From an uncultured Phaeodactylibacter sp. (GTDB lineage Bacteria > Bacteroidota > Bacteroidia > Chitinophagales > Saprospiraceae), in NCBI GenBank assembly GCA_913057245.1, contig CAJXNH010000022.1, positions 1-60,529 on the forward strand: a stretch of DNA of 60,529 nucleotides, given 5' to 3'. Positions 43,138-51,196 of this stretch are shown here, piece after piece; position 1 is the stretch's first letter, and each line of letters opens with the position of its first letter. The position numbers and the translations under genes are program-made. Under the pieces are notes generated by a model, which worked only from the letters and a program-made list of their open reading frames with translations, was not told where the DNA came from and ran no database searches.

Positions 43138-44472
43138 ATGCAGAGAAGAACTTTTATCAAGCAGGCCTCCGCCAGTGCAGCGGCTTTATCCCTGGGCGGG
43201 CTTACGGCTACGGCTCAGAGCTACAACCGGATTATAGGCGCCAATGAGCGTATTAATGTTGCCATTATTGGTTGTCAGCGTCGCTACGGTGGGTTGCTGG
43301 ACAGCATTTCGAAGACCCCAAATACGCAGGTCGTTTTCGTTTCAGATGTCAACCAACAGCGGCAGGATAAAGCTATTGAAAGAGTGGCTCAGGTAATGGG
43401 CCAAAAGCCGAAGGGAGAAAAGGACATGCGCAGGATCATGGAAAACAAGGAGGTGGACGCTACCTTCCACGCTACGCCCGACCACTGGCATGCCCCGGGA
43501 TCCATTCTCAGCATGCAGGGTGGTAAACACGTTTATGTGGAGAAGCCCTGCAGCCACAATCCGGCTGAAGGGGAGATGCTAATCGCCTGGCAAAAGAAAA
43601 CCGGGCTGCAAGTCCAAATGGGCGCTCAGCAGCGGTCTTCACTGGAAAGCCAGGAAGTTGTAAAGGCTATCCACGAAGGGCTGATTGGGGAAGCCTACCA
43701 CGCCACCGCTTTCTACTCCAATAACAGGGGGCGGGTGCCTGATGCCAATAAGATCCCTGTACCGGACTATCTGGACTGGGAACTTTTCCAGGGCCCTGCA
43801 CCACGCACCGATTTTATTGATATCGTTGGCGACTACAACTGGCACTGGTACTGGCGCTGGGGCACCGCAGAAACCGGCAATAATGCCACCCACGAATTCG
43901 ATATCGCCCGCTGGGCGCTGCAGGTGAAATTCCCGGAAGAAGTACGGGTCAATTCTGCCAAGAACCATTTCAGGGACGATCCCTGGACTATGTATGATAC
44001 CATGTACGCCACGCTTAAATTCCCGGGGGGTAAGGTCATCAACTGGGATGGCAAGAGCCGAAATGCAAATCCGACCTACGGCGGCGGGCGGGGGACCGTC
44101 ATTTATGGTACAGAAGGCTCTGTATTTGTGGACCGAAGCCGCTACAGGCATTATGACAGGAACGGCAATCTGGTCACAGAAAAAGTATCTGCCGGAGATG
44201 AAGCAGGCACTGCGCTTGGTGGCGGCGGTAGCATGACCGACCGCCACGTCCGCAACTTTTTTGAAGCCATCCGCGGAAAAGCCACACTCGCCTGCCCAAT
44301 TGACGAGGGCGCCATCAGCACCAACCTCTGCCACTATGCCAATACGTCGTCAAGAGAGGGTGATGCGATCCTTGCTATCGACCCGCAGACCGGTAAGTAC
44401 AAAAACAAGAAAATCATGAAAATGTACTGGGGCCGGGATTATGAAAAAGGCTGGGCTCCGGAAAAAGCCTAA
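43138..44472 (+). CDS. Gfo/Idh/MocA-family oxidoreductase, exported (Tat-type signal)
   Basis: A 444-residue NAD(P)-dependent oxidoreductase. It begins MQRRTFIKQASASAAALSLGG, a twin-arginine signal (RRTFIK), so the folded, cofactor-loaded protein is probably exported. A Gfo/Idh Rossmann domain follows with the motif VYVEKPCSHNPAEG, and a C-terminal alpha/beta domain with the Trp-rich strip WHWYWRWGTAETGNNATHEFDIARWAL seen in the family of exported Gfo/Idh proteins linked to glycan degradation. It may act on a sugar released with the help of the sulfatase and FAD enzyme upstream. It is the last gene of the operon, and a terminator lies 9 bases after the stop. Confidence 0.93.
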   Translation: MQRRTFIKQASASAAALSLGGLTATAQSYNRIIGANERINVAIIGCQRRYGGLLDSISKTPNTQVVFVSDVNQQRQDKAIERVAQVMGQKPKGEKDMRRIMENKEVDATFHATPDHWHAPGSILSMQGGKHVYVEKPCSHNPAEGEMLIAWQKKTGLQVQMGAQQRSSLESQEVVKAIHEGLIGEAYHATAFYSNNRGRVPDANKIPVPDYLDWELFQGPAPRTDFIDIVGDYNWHWYWRWGTAETGNNATHEFDIARWALQVKFPEEVRVNSAKNHFRDDPWTMYDTMYATLKFPGGKVINWDGKSRNANPTYGGGRGTVIYGTEGSVFVDRSRYRHYDRNGNLVTEKVSAGDEAGTALGGGGSMTDRHVRNFFEAIRGKATLACPIDEGAISTNLCHYANTSSREGDAILAIDPQTGKYKNKKIMKMYWGRDYEKGWAPEKA

Positions 44473-44481
44473 AACAGACAG

Positions 44482-44516
44482 GAAGCCGGGATACTTTCCC
44501 GGCTTCTCTATTTTTT
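44482..44516 (+). terminator. Intrinsic terminator after the glycan operon
   Basis: GAAGCCGGGA (44482-44491) pairs with TCCCGGCTTC (44497-44506), with a TACTT loop and then TCTATTTTTT. It overlaps the 3' end of the convergent YheT-like gene, so the junction is tightly packed. Confidence 0.85.
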
Positions 44517-45476
44517 GAGGTGCTGGTGTAAAAAGTCAAATGTCCTTTTTTCTGTCCAGTAATACCCATCCCGGTTGACAGTGACAAAACCAACATGGCC
44601 ACCCCGTTTTGGCGCTTCGAAATGGAAGTATTTGTGGTCCCGGGCCAGATCAAAGGGATAACAACTTTCACTCAGGAAGGTATCGTCCTGAGCGCTGACC
44701 AATAAAGCGGGGTGCTCAATCGTTGGGATGAAGTAGATGCTGCTGCAACTGGTCCAGTAATCCTCTGCATCCCTAAAACCGTGGACCGGGCCAGTAAAGC
44801 GATCATCAAATTCCCGGAAATCCCGGGGCATACGCTCCGGAAGCTCTAACTGCCCGGGGAATCGGTTCGCTTTTTCCACCATCTTGGCGTTGAGGGTTTG
44901 CATAAAACGCTGCCGGTAGTGCCAGTTGTGCCATTTGTCAATCTCGGTATTGGCCGACTTTACATCGCAAGGGACAGAAAAGGCTACGCCACCCACCAAT
45001 TCGTCCGGATGAAACCCACCTTCGCCCAGATATTTCAGGATCACATTGCCCCCCAGGCTGAAACCCACCAAGCCGATATGCCGGTAGCGACCCAGACTCA
45101 GCGCATGGTCAATCACCTGCCGGAGGTCGCCCGTTTCACCGATATGGTAAGAACGCAGCAGGCGGTTGGGCTCACCGCTGCAACCCCGAAAATTCAAGCC
45201 CAGCGCATCCCAGCCCCGGTCATTGAAGTAGCGAGCCATCCCCCGGATATAGGGGCGGTCGGCTGAGCCTTCCAAACCATGCAGCCCGATAATTAGCTTG
45301 TCACTACCCGTGCAGGACCAGTCGAGGTCCAGAAAGTCGCCATCGGGCAGTTCAAGGCGCTCACGGTCGTAGGCCACATCGCGCACTTTACGGAAGAAAG
45401 CAGGGTAAATGGTGTTAACATGATGGTTGCGGAACCAGGGTCTTGGACGATAGGAAGATGTAGTGATCAAAGGCAT
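44508..45476 (-). CDS. YheT-like alpha/beta hydrolase
   Basis: A 322-residue cytoplasmic alpha/beta hydrolase of the YheT/EMB8 type. The N-terminal PRPWFRNHHVNTIYPAFFRK is the diagnostic opening of that subfamily. The nucleophile elbow is GFSLGGN (Ser), with the oxyanion region HGLEGSADRPYIRG in front. A later Asp (SAQDDTFLSESCYPF) and the His in RGGHVGFV complete the catalytic triad. These enzymes hydrolyse esters or lipids of unknown identity in bacteria. It is 13 bases after the membrane-protein gene and last in the folP unit, so it is probably co-transcribed from the folP promoter. Confidence 0.93.
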   Translation of the reverse strand: MPLITTSSYRPRPWFRNHHVNTIYPAFFRKVRDVAYDRERLELPDGDFLDLDWSCTGSDKLIIGLHGLEGSADRPYIRGMARYFNDRGWDALGLNFRGCSGEPNRLLRSYHIGETGDLRQVIDHALSLGRYRHIGLVGFSLGGNVILKYLGEGGFHPDELVGGVAFSVPCDVKSANTEIDKWHNWHYRQRFMQTLNAKMVEKANRFPGQLELPERMPRDFREFDDRFTGPVHGFRDAEDYWTSCSSIYFIPTIEHPALLVSAQDDTFLSESCYPFDLARDHKYFHFEAPKRGGHVGFVTVNRDGYYWTEKRTFDFLHQHLKK

Positions 45477-45489
45477 TTCAATTTAAAAG

Positions 45490-46902
45490 TTATTCCAATG
45501 GAGTGAGCGATCGAAGTTGCAAATTTAGGTTTAAGACGTTATCCCCCAAACGCTGCTGGTAATTTTCCAGGCTGGACCGGGCGGAAGTAGGGTCATCAAA
45601 AATCAGCCCGAAGTACAAAGCATACCCACTTTCCAGCTCGTCAAAGCAGCCCAGCCAAACGGCACTTGCCGTAAAACCAAAGCCTTCCAGCTCCCGGATA
45701 CGGGCGGTGACGGCACTGTAGCTTTGGTATACCCCTTCCTGAATGATATAGCCGGTAGAGGTCAGGGGGCGCAGGCGGGAACAGTCATATGTGTACGGCG
45801 CAGCACCGTCCAAATGCCCGACGAAACCCTCACTGGAAGCCCCGGAACGCGCGACCGGAGGCACTGGTACCGATTCCGGCGGTGCAGGCTGCAGCGACAG
45901 GTAGGGCTCCATATCTTTGCGGATCGGATAGGGCCAGGTAATCAGCGTATCCAATACAAACGTGATGGGCTGAGTGTAGCGTTCATTGCGGTCCCGCACA
46001 TCAGCCATGCGCCTGAGGTAAGCTTCCGGGGATTCTTCCTCAATGGTTTTAAGCTCCTGCATTTCCTGATAGAGTACGCCCGAGGTCAGCGCCAGGCAGA
46101 TGCCCACTGTCAGCATCTGATATTTGTAACGCCGCTGGAACCGCAGCAGGTTTTCCGGCTTAAGCGTAGCCATCCATTCCGGGTAACGCCCTTCGTCTAA
46201 CATGCGTTGGAGGTCGTCCTGCCTGAGGAAGTCGATGTTACTGCGTTTCTTTCCAAAAACATCTTTCCGGGCAGGCGATAGCTGCATCAGGATGGATTTA
46301 TCCGCGCGCACGATCAGCAGTCCCATGCCGTTGTAGATGCACTGTTTTTTCAGCTCCAGGTAGTAGGGATCGCTTGTGAGATTGGCGAAAACGTCCTCCC
46401 CCAGGGCCACCCATTGCTCGTCGGCATGGTAGCGTTTAAATTGCTCAATGGCGTAGATGTACCGGTACCGCCTCCAGTTCCGGAAAAGCAACAAAAACCC
46501 GAAAAAGCCAAAAGTAAAAAAGGCAATGAACAAAGCAATTGCCCCGGTCAGCGTCAGGGCTTCCACCGTAAACCAGGCCCGGAACAAACCAAGCAGCAGC
46601 AAACCACAAGCGAAACAAGCCGCCGCAGCTGCAGCATCCCAATAAAGCAGGATTTTTTGCTTGCGGTAGCGTACCTCTGCCTTGGTATCGTAAGAAGTTG
46701 CCTCGAAAGTCGCCCGGAACACTTCGCCGGAAGGCTGCACAAAGGACAGGAAACCATCCGCTACAATCCCGCCCTTGCCCCGGAGATCAGAGGACAATTC
46801 CCAGCCGCCCTGCCTTTGCCGAAAGCGGTAGTGGTGCTTCAGGTAGCGAAGGGTTGCAGACTTAATGTCCGTTTCGGTAAGCGTTTGAGATTGCCATTCC
46901 AT
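45490..46902 (-). CDS. Two-helix membrane protein of unknown function with a SPOR-like C-terminus
   Basis: A 470-residue protein. The ATG at 46902 (MEWQSQTLTETDIKSATLRY) follows the folP stop by 4 bases; the open frame before it overlaps folP and is rejected. Residues 1-90 form a small soluble domain with ADGFLSF and RATFEATSYDTKAEV, a D...ExT/K arrangement that vaguely recalls PD-(D/E)XK nucleases. Two membrane segments follow (residues about 95-150, AAACFACGLLLLGL, LTGAIALFIAFFTFGFFGFL). A soluble part comes next, then another membrane helix near 270 (YQMLTVGICLALTSGVLY) and a Pro-rich stretch. The final ~75 residues (YIIQEGVYQSYSAVTARIREL) look like a SPOR domain, which binds denuded peptidoglycan. 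Function unknown; placement after folP is probably incidental. Confidence 0.7.
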   Translation of the reverse strand: MEWQSQTLTETDIKSATLRYLKHHYRFRQRQGGWELSSDLRGKGGIVADGFLSFVQPSGEVFRATFEATSYDTKAEVRYRKQKILLYWDAAAAAACFACGLLLLGLFRAWFTVEALTLTGAIALFIAFFTFGFFGFLLLFRNWRRYRYIYAIEQFKRYHADEQWVALGEDVFANLTSDPYYLELKKQCIYNGMGLLIVRADKSILMQLSPARKDVFGKKRSNIDFLRQDDLQRMLDEGRYPEWMATLKPENLLRFQRRYKYQMLTVGICLALTSGVLYQEMQELKTIEEESPEAYLRRMADVRDRNERYTQPITFVLDTLITWPYPIRKDMEPYLSLQPAPPESVPVPPVARSGASSEGFVGHLDGAAPYTYDCSRLRPLTSTGYIIQEGVYQSYSAVTARIRELEGFGFTASAVWLGCFDELESGYALYFGLIFDDPTSARSSLENYQQRLGDNVLNLNLQLRSLTPLE

Positions 46903-46906
46903 GCGC

Positions 46907-47749
46907 CTATACCATTTCGAGTTGCTGCCAAAGCTTAACGGCTTCCATGGCCGGGCGTACATCGTGCACCCGAAGTATTTTAGCACCCTGCTGCAGGGCG
47001 ACCATGTTTAAAGCAGTGGTTCCGTTCAACGCCTGTTCCGGCTTGGTTTTCAGTACTTTATTGATCATTGATTTTCGGCTCAGCCCGGCCAGTAACGGTA
47101 AGTCTAAAATTTTGAACAGGTGCATTTGTTTTAGCAGCTGATAGTTGTGCTCCACGGTTTTTCCAAACCCAAATCCGGGATCCAATACAATATCGTGCAC
47201 ATCGAGGGCCCGCAGCTTGCCTACCTCCGCGATGAAAAAGTCGAGTACCGTCTGCACCACATCCTCGTAATCCGGGTTGTCCTGCATGGTCTTCGGACTG
47301 CCCTTCATGTGCATCAGGATGTAAGGTACCTGCAAGCGGGCCACTGTTGGGTACATCGATTCATCGAAAGCACCGGCGGAGATATCATTGACAATTGCAG
47401 CACCCGCCCCCACCGCTTCTTCCGCCACCCGTCCGCGGATGGTATCAATACTGAGAATAGCCTGCGGGAAAGCCTGATGCAGGGCTTCAATCGCTGGCAG
47501 CACCCGTTGCAACTCCTCCTCCACCGAGATAATCTCAGCGCCCGGGCGGGAGGACATGCCACCAATATCTAAAATAGCGGCCCCCTCCTTCAGCATTTGC
47601 TCCGCCTGCCGCAGCAAGGCATCCTGACGGGTGTACCTCCCACCGTCAAAGAAGGAGTCCGGCGTCACATTCAATATCCCCATCACCTGAGGCGAATGGA
47701 GGCTCAGCAGTGTACCGCGGCAGTTTAAAGTGAGGCGAGGGTTCAACAT
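46907..47749 (-). CDS. folP: Dihydropteroate synthase
   Basis: A 280-residue TIM-barrel enzyme that condenses 6-hydroxymethyl-dihydropterin pyrophosphate with p-aminobenzoate in folate synthesis; the target of sulfonamides. MGILNVTPDSFFDGGRY and LDIGGMSSRPGAEIIS are the pterin-binding signatures, the second with the MSS variant usual in Bacteroidota. LSIDTIRGRVAEEAV, VNDISAGAFDES and VLDPGFGFGKTVEHN complete the active site. A -7 box ends seven bases before the ATG at 47749, so the transcript is probably nearly leaderless. It is the first gene of a tight minus-strand unit with the membrane protein and the hydrolase. Confidence 0.97.
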   Translation of the reverse strand: MLNPRLTLNCRGTLLSLHSPQVMGILNVTPDSFFDGGRYTRQDALLRQAEQMLKEGAAILDIGGMSSRPGAEIISVEEELQRVLPAIEALHQAFPQAILSIDTIRGRVAEEAVGAGAAIVNDISAGAFDESMYPTVARLQVPYILMHMKGSPKTMQDNPDYEDVVQTVLDFFIAEVGKLRALDVHDIVLDPGFGFGKTVEHNYQLLKQMHLFKILDLPLLAGLSRKSMINKVLKTKPEQALNGTTALNMVALQQGAKILRVHDVRPAMEAVKLWQQLEMV

Positions 47750-47756
47750 AAGTTGG

Positions 47757-47764
47757 CAAATATA
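47757..47764 (-). promoter_or_regulatory. -7 promoter box adjoining the folP start
   Basis: The minus strand reads TATATTTG, seven bases before the folP ATG. The hairpin array begins about 10 bases further upstream on this strand. Confidence 0.5.
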
Positions 47765-47772
47765 CGCTTAAC

Positions 47773-48069
47773 AAAGTGGTTTGCGATATCAGAGCAGGCC
47801 ACTTTCCAGAGTTTATGCCGACATCAAGTTGGTTTGCTGTGGCAAACCACTTTATCGTCGGTATAAAAGGACAAAGGTAATAATTCCACAACCAAGGCGG
47901 CACCTTTATCGTTGGGTATACTGTCGTCGATGAGGTTTGGGAATCCAAACCGACATCGAATGAAGTATATACTGACCGTTTTGGTCTGGGCTTCGCCCAT
48001 ACCAGAACGCGTTATGTATAGTTTGACGGAAACAACAGAAACCATAGACCGTTTCTGTCTCCGTTCAAC
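47773..48069 (+). repeat. Tandem run of four different stem-loops between folP and the cytochrome gene
   Basis: Stem-loop 1: TGGTTTGC/GCAAACCA at 47830-47849. Its right arm can instead pair over 12 bases with 47773-47784. Stem-loop 2: 47927-47959 (TCGATG-GGTTTGG paired with CCAAACC-CATCGA). Stem-loop 3: 47977-48009 (CGTTTTGGT-TGGGC paired with GCCCA-ACCAGAACG). Stem-loop 4: 48021-48069 (CAGAAAC/GTTTCTG inside a longer imperfect stem). GTATA lies at 47861, 47916, 47965 and 48016, and the last three precede stem-loops 2, 3 and 4. TTTATCGT recurs at 47851 and 47905. No coding frame is convincing here. The element may be a regulatory leader for the plus-strand cytochrome gene, or a small mobile array. 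Confidence 0.6.
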
Positions 48070-48092
48070 GCAATTCAAACCGATCAAGTGCT

Positions 48093-49490
48093 ATGAGATT
48101 TTTTTGGTTTATCCTGGGGATCGCCGCCCTTGCTGCCTGTCAGCGCTACAGTACGCTGCCTGGCACAGCCACCGATAAAGACTGGAAAGTGAAGACCCTG
48201 CCAGCTTCTCCGCAACAGATGGATGGTGATCCGGAAGCGGGCTATGCTTTCATTGGAGGGGGCTCCTACATCGGCTCCGGCGTACCTTTTGAAATGATGA
48301 AAAAGCGCCTCTCCGGCACTTCCGATACGGTGCTACGGCGAGCCGGTGTCAATGCCGACCTGCCCTACCCCATTAGTGCCTTTGAAGCGGCCAAGGGCGG
48401 AACACTCGTGATGAACGGCAACTGCTTCACCTGCCACGCCGGGGAGGTTAACGGGCAGATTGTACCGGGGCTGGGCAACAGCTTCTCAGACTACCAAAAG
48501 AGCTTCAAGCCAATGGGCAAGGCGATCCGGGTGGGCGTAGACTTCAAGTATAAAAAGGACGAGCCCGAGTGGGAGGCCTACGAGGACTTCTCCCGCTACT
48601 TCAACGCTATGGCGCCTTACATTCAGACCAATCAGCCCGGTGCCAATCCGGCCTTCCGCCTGGCAGAAGCCTGCATGCGCCACCGCGACCCGGTTGACCT
48701 GACCTACCGGGAGACGCCCAACTACGACATGATGGACTACACCATCGCCACCGATGTGCCGCCCCTTTGGCATGTTAAGAAAAAGAACGCCCTGTACTAC
48801 AACGGCATTGGGCGGGGCGATTTCACCAAGCTGCTTTTCCAGGCCTCTGTGCTGGGCATTCCTGACAGCACGGCAGCCCGGGAAGCCATCATTGGGTTCA
48901 AAGATGTCCTGGCGTGGCTGCAAACACTGGAGCCCCCGGCTTATCCCGGACCGGTTGATCAGGCACTGGCGGCGGAAGGGCAGGTGATTTTTGAAGAAAA
49001 TTGCAGCAAATGCCACGGTACCTACGGCAATGAGGAGACCTACCCCAATAAGTTGGTTTCTCTGGCGCTGGTTAAAACCGATCCCATGTACGCCAACTAC
49101 GCCAAAAACAGCGGTATCGTGGAATGGTACAACAGCAGCTGGTTTGCGCAATCAGAGCCGAAGTCGTACTTTGCGCCCGAGCTGGGATATGTGGCACCAC
49201 CTTTGGATGGCATTTGGGCGACCGCGCCCTACCTGCACAATGGCTCGGTCCCTACAGTGGCTGCCCTGCTTGACAGCAAAAACCGGCCCGATGTCTGGGC
49301 GCGGTCAGGGGACAGCCGGGACTATGATCACGAGCAACTCGGCTGGGCCTACACGGAGCTGGACAAAGCCAAAGGCGACTGGGCATTTGATACCAACCGC
49401 CCCGGCTACAGCAATAAAGGGCACGATTTTGGCGATAAATTATCAGCGGGTGAACGCACCGCTGTTATTGAATACCTTAAAACATTATAA
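48093..49490 (+). CDS. Dihaem cytochrome c-type lipoprotein
   Basis: A 465-residue lipoprotein (MRFFWFILGIAALAAC) with two CxxCH haem c sites: NCFTCHAG near residue 110 and NCSKCHGTYG near residue 303. The spacing, the long central domain, and the C-terminal segments (PPLDGIWATAPYLHNGSVPT and SNKGHDFGDKLSAGERTAVIEYL) fit the dihaem c-type family that includes bacterial cytochrome c peroxidase-like and RoxA-like proteins. It probably transfers electrons or reduces/oxidises a substrate in the periplasm; which one is not readable from sequence. It starts just after the stem-loop array and is followed after 2 bases by the next gene, suggesting one transcript. Confidence 0.9.
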   Translation: MRFFWFILGIAALAACQRYSTLPGTATDKDWKVKTLPASPQQMDGDPEAGYAFIGGGSYIGSGVPFEMMKKRLSGTSDTVLRRAGVNADLPYPISAFEAAKGGTLVMNGNCFTCHAGEVNGQIVPGLGNSFSDYQKSFKPMGKAIRVGVDFKYKKDEPEWEAYEDFSRYFNAMAPYIQTNQPGANPAFRLAEACMRHRDPVDLTYRETPNYDMMDYTIATDVPPLWHVKKKNALYYNGIGRGDFTKLLFQASVLGIPDSTAAREAIIGFKDVLAWLQTLEPPAYPGPVDQALAAEGQVIFEENCSKCHGTYGNEETYPNKLVSLALVKTDPMYANYAKNSGIVEWYNSSWFAQSEPKSYFAPELGYVAPPLDGIWATAPYLHNGSVPTVAALLDSKNRPDVWARSGDSRDYDHEQLGWAYTELDKAKGDWAFDTNRPGYSNKGHDFGDKLSAGERTAVIEYLKTL

Positions 49491-49492
49491 AC

Positions 49493-50074
49493 ATGCGAAC
49501 GCTATTGCTTGGGATCGCTTTGCTGGCTGCCTCCACGGGCATTCAGGCACAAGCCCAAGACGTACAGGATATCAAATCCCGGCTAAATCAATACTTCACC
49601 GCTACCGAAGAAAAAGACTGGGAGACGGTGGTCGATTTTCTATATCCGCCGCTTTTTGAGCAAGTCTCCAAAGAAGAGATGGTGCAAATGTTTGCTGATA
49701 TGAGCGGCAACGGGATGGAAGTGGATATGTCGGGCTACCGCATCAAGCGCATCAGTGCTCCGTTCGCCTTTGAATCGGAGCGATACGCCCCCGTCAGCTA
49801 CATGGGTACGATGACCATACAATTTACCTCAGAGGCTTACAAAACCCCGGAAACGGTGGGCATGATCAAAGGCAACCTCGAAGGCACGCATGGCACGGAC
49901 GCGGTCTCCTACGATGGCGCCACCAATACCTTTACAGTCCTGGTAGATAAGGTCATGTACGCCATTGCCGACGAGGGGACGAAGAACTGGCACTTCATCG
50001 AAAATGATGCCCAAAATCCAATGACGCAGAAGCTCATTCCTGCGGAGGTGAGGGCTCATTTTGCGGAGGAGTAA
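49493..50074 (+). CDS. Exported protein of unknown function, NTF2-like
   Basis: A 193-residue protein with a signal peptide (MRTLLLGIALLAASTGIQAQAQ) and no lipobox. The remaining ~165 residues begin with helices (IKSRLNQYFTATEEKDWETVVDFLYPPLF) that resemble the N-terminal part of NTF2-like cone domains. The beta segments YMGTMTIQFTSEAYK and KVMYAIADEGTKNWHFIEND follow, ending in acidic residues. No catalytic residues are evident. The ATG follows the cytochrome stop by two bases, so the pair is probably co-expressed, and this protein may serve the same periplasmic process. The family assignment is a shape-level guess. Confidence 0.7.
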   Translation: MRTLLLGIALLAASTGIQAQAQDVQDIKSRLNQYFTATEEKDWETVVDFLYPPLFEQVSKEEMVQMFADMSGNGMEVDMSGYRIKRISAPFAFESERYAPVSYMGTMTIQFTSEAYKTPETVGMIKGNLEGTHGTDAVSYDGATNTFTVLVDKVMYAIADEGTKNWHFIENDAQNPMTQKLIPAEVRAHFAEE

Positions 50075-50129
50075 AGCATCGAATTAAGCTGTTGCCGCGT
50101 TATAGTGGTGTAACCAAACCCTCAACCTT

Positions 50130-50897
50130 ATGACGCGGCAGCTTTCTCTCCTGCAGTCCCCGGCATTTCTCCTGAGCCTGGGTTTATTACTCCTCAACGA
50201 TTTTTTTCTTAAAGGTGCTTTTCCGGGCTTGCTTACCGGCAAATTATCCGATTTTGCCGGGCTGTTTGCCTTTGCGCTGTTTTGGATCGCGCTTTTCCCC
50301 GCTTACCGCAAATCCATTTGCTGGGGGATCGCCTTGTTTTTCCTGTATTGGAAAACGCCATTCAGCCAACCGCTGATTGAAGGCTGGAATAGCCTCACCG
50401 GGCTGCATTATGCCCGGGTGGTGGATTACACGGATTATCTATCGCTGCCGGTCCTGATTTTAGCCTACCGGTACAGCCTGGTGTACACGCCTGACCGGAA
50501 AGTCCGGGTTCCTTACGCAATTCCGTTTTCTGTAGCCGTTTTTGCCTTCCTGGCTACGAGCACACCGGATGATTATGACCGTTTCCTGGTTCTGGATGAG
50601 ACCTATGAGCTCCCCTATGGGAAAAGTGAATTCGTGCCGCGGGTGGATGCTGCTGACAGCTTGTTTATTGAGCATGGATTGCCCCTTTCCGGGGGATTGG
50701 AAGCGGATACGGTGAACATCAGCTACTACGCGGCTCACTGTGGGGGCTATCAATGGGCGGATATTATTCTTATCCCCCTCAACGATAGCCTTACCAACCT
50801 GCAGGTCATCGGGCTGTACTATTGTACGGATGATCAGCAGCGCCGCCCCCTGGCTAAGGCGGAGTTTGAACGGCAGGTGATTGATAAGATTGATTAG
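50130..50897 (+). CDS. Integral membrane protein of unknown function
   Basis: A 255-residue protein. The first ~140 residues hold four to five membrane segments (FLLSLGLLLLNDFFLKGAF, GLFAFALFWIALFPAYR, SICWGIALFFLYW, YLSLPVLILAYRYSLVY and IPFSVAVFAFLATS). A conserved-looking loop (PGLLTGKLSDFAGLF) sits between the first two, a pattern seen in a family of uncharacterised membrane proteins. The C-terminal ~115 residues are soluble and beta-rich, with two Cys close together near residue 205 and CTDD near the end. No enzyme motif is seen. It starts 55 bases after the previous gene and may close that operon. The repeat block begins 24 bases after its stop. Confidence 0.7.
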   Translation: MTRQLSLLQSPAFLLSLGLLLLNDFFLKGAFPGLLTGKLSDFAGLFAFALFWIALFPAYRKSICWGIALFFLYWKTPFSQPLIEGWNSLTGLHYARVVDYTDYLSLPVLILAYRYSLVYTPDRKVRVPYAIPFSVAVFAFLATSTPDDYDRFLVLDETYELPYGKSEFVPRVDAADSLFIEHGLPLSGGLEADTVNISYYAAHCGGYQWADIILIPLNDSLTNLQVIGLYYCTDDQQRRPLAKAEFERQVIDKID

Positions 50898-50920
50898 TGT
50901 TTTTACAAATTGCAGAGATC

Positions 50921-51077
50921 GGGGGGTAACATGCGACTTCTACGAAGTCGATCTTCTATGGTATTGCAAAGGTTACGAACGTGCGACTTCTACGAAGTCT
51001 TTCTTCCATGGTGTTGCAGGTGATACTAAAGTGTGGCTCTACCTGGCTATGCCAGGCAGACAGGTTCTACGAAGTCT
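50921..51077 (+). repeat. Direct repeat A of the pair flanking the A/T-rich cassette
   Basis: A copy of a ~157-base unit carrying GACTTCTACGAAGTC at 50935-50949 and 50985-50999, CCTGGCTATGCCAGG in the second half, and a partial core TTCTACGAAGTC at 51065-51076. It is nearly identical to 53864-54021 in the same orientation. A 16-base direct repeat AAATTGCAGAGATCGG brackets this copy at 50907-50922 and 51118-51133. Confidence 0.85.
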
Positions 51078-51136
51078 TCCGGAGTTTTATACAAACTGCT
51101 GGTTTTAGCATGCTTAAAAATTGCAGAGATCGGCCA

Positions 51137-51179
51137 GCGTATATGCCGTGCCGGTGTTCTACCGGCATGGAATATACGC
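51137..51179 (+). repeat. 19-bp-stem hairpin at the inner edge of repeat A
   Basis: Left arm 51137-51155 and right arm 51161-51179 pair over 19 positions with two mismatches (ends GCGTATAT/ATATACGC, core TGCCGGT/ACCGGCA), loop GTTCT. It lies 18 bases from the stop of the minus-strand gene at 51197 and could act as its terminator, but no T-run follows on that strand. A recombination-site or element-end role is equally possible. Confidence 0.6.
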
Positions 51180-51196
51180 AGTGTTATAGCCTGTTT

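Noticed and set aside
47773..48069. Integron attC sites or retron msr-msd as explanation of the hairpin array
   Set aside because: The RYYYAAC/GTTRRRY ends of attC are not consistently present, and there is no integrase or reverse transcriptase in the window.
47824..48087. 87-codon minus-strand ORF across the hairpin array
   Set aside because: Its translation follows the palindromes and has no motif; the repeated stem-loop structure explains the sequence better.
50921..51077. CRISPR array reading of the clustered GACTTCTACGAAGTC palindromes
   Set aside because: Only two full copies occur per site, the intervening bases are themselves repeated between the two loci, and no cas genes are present.
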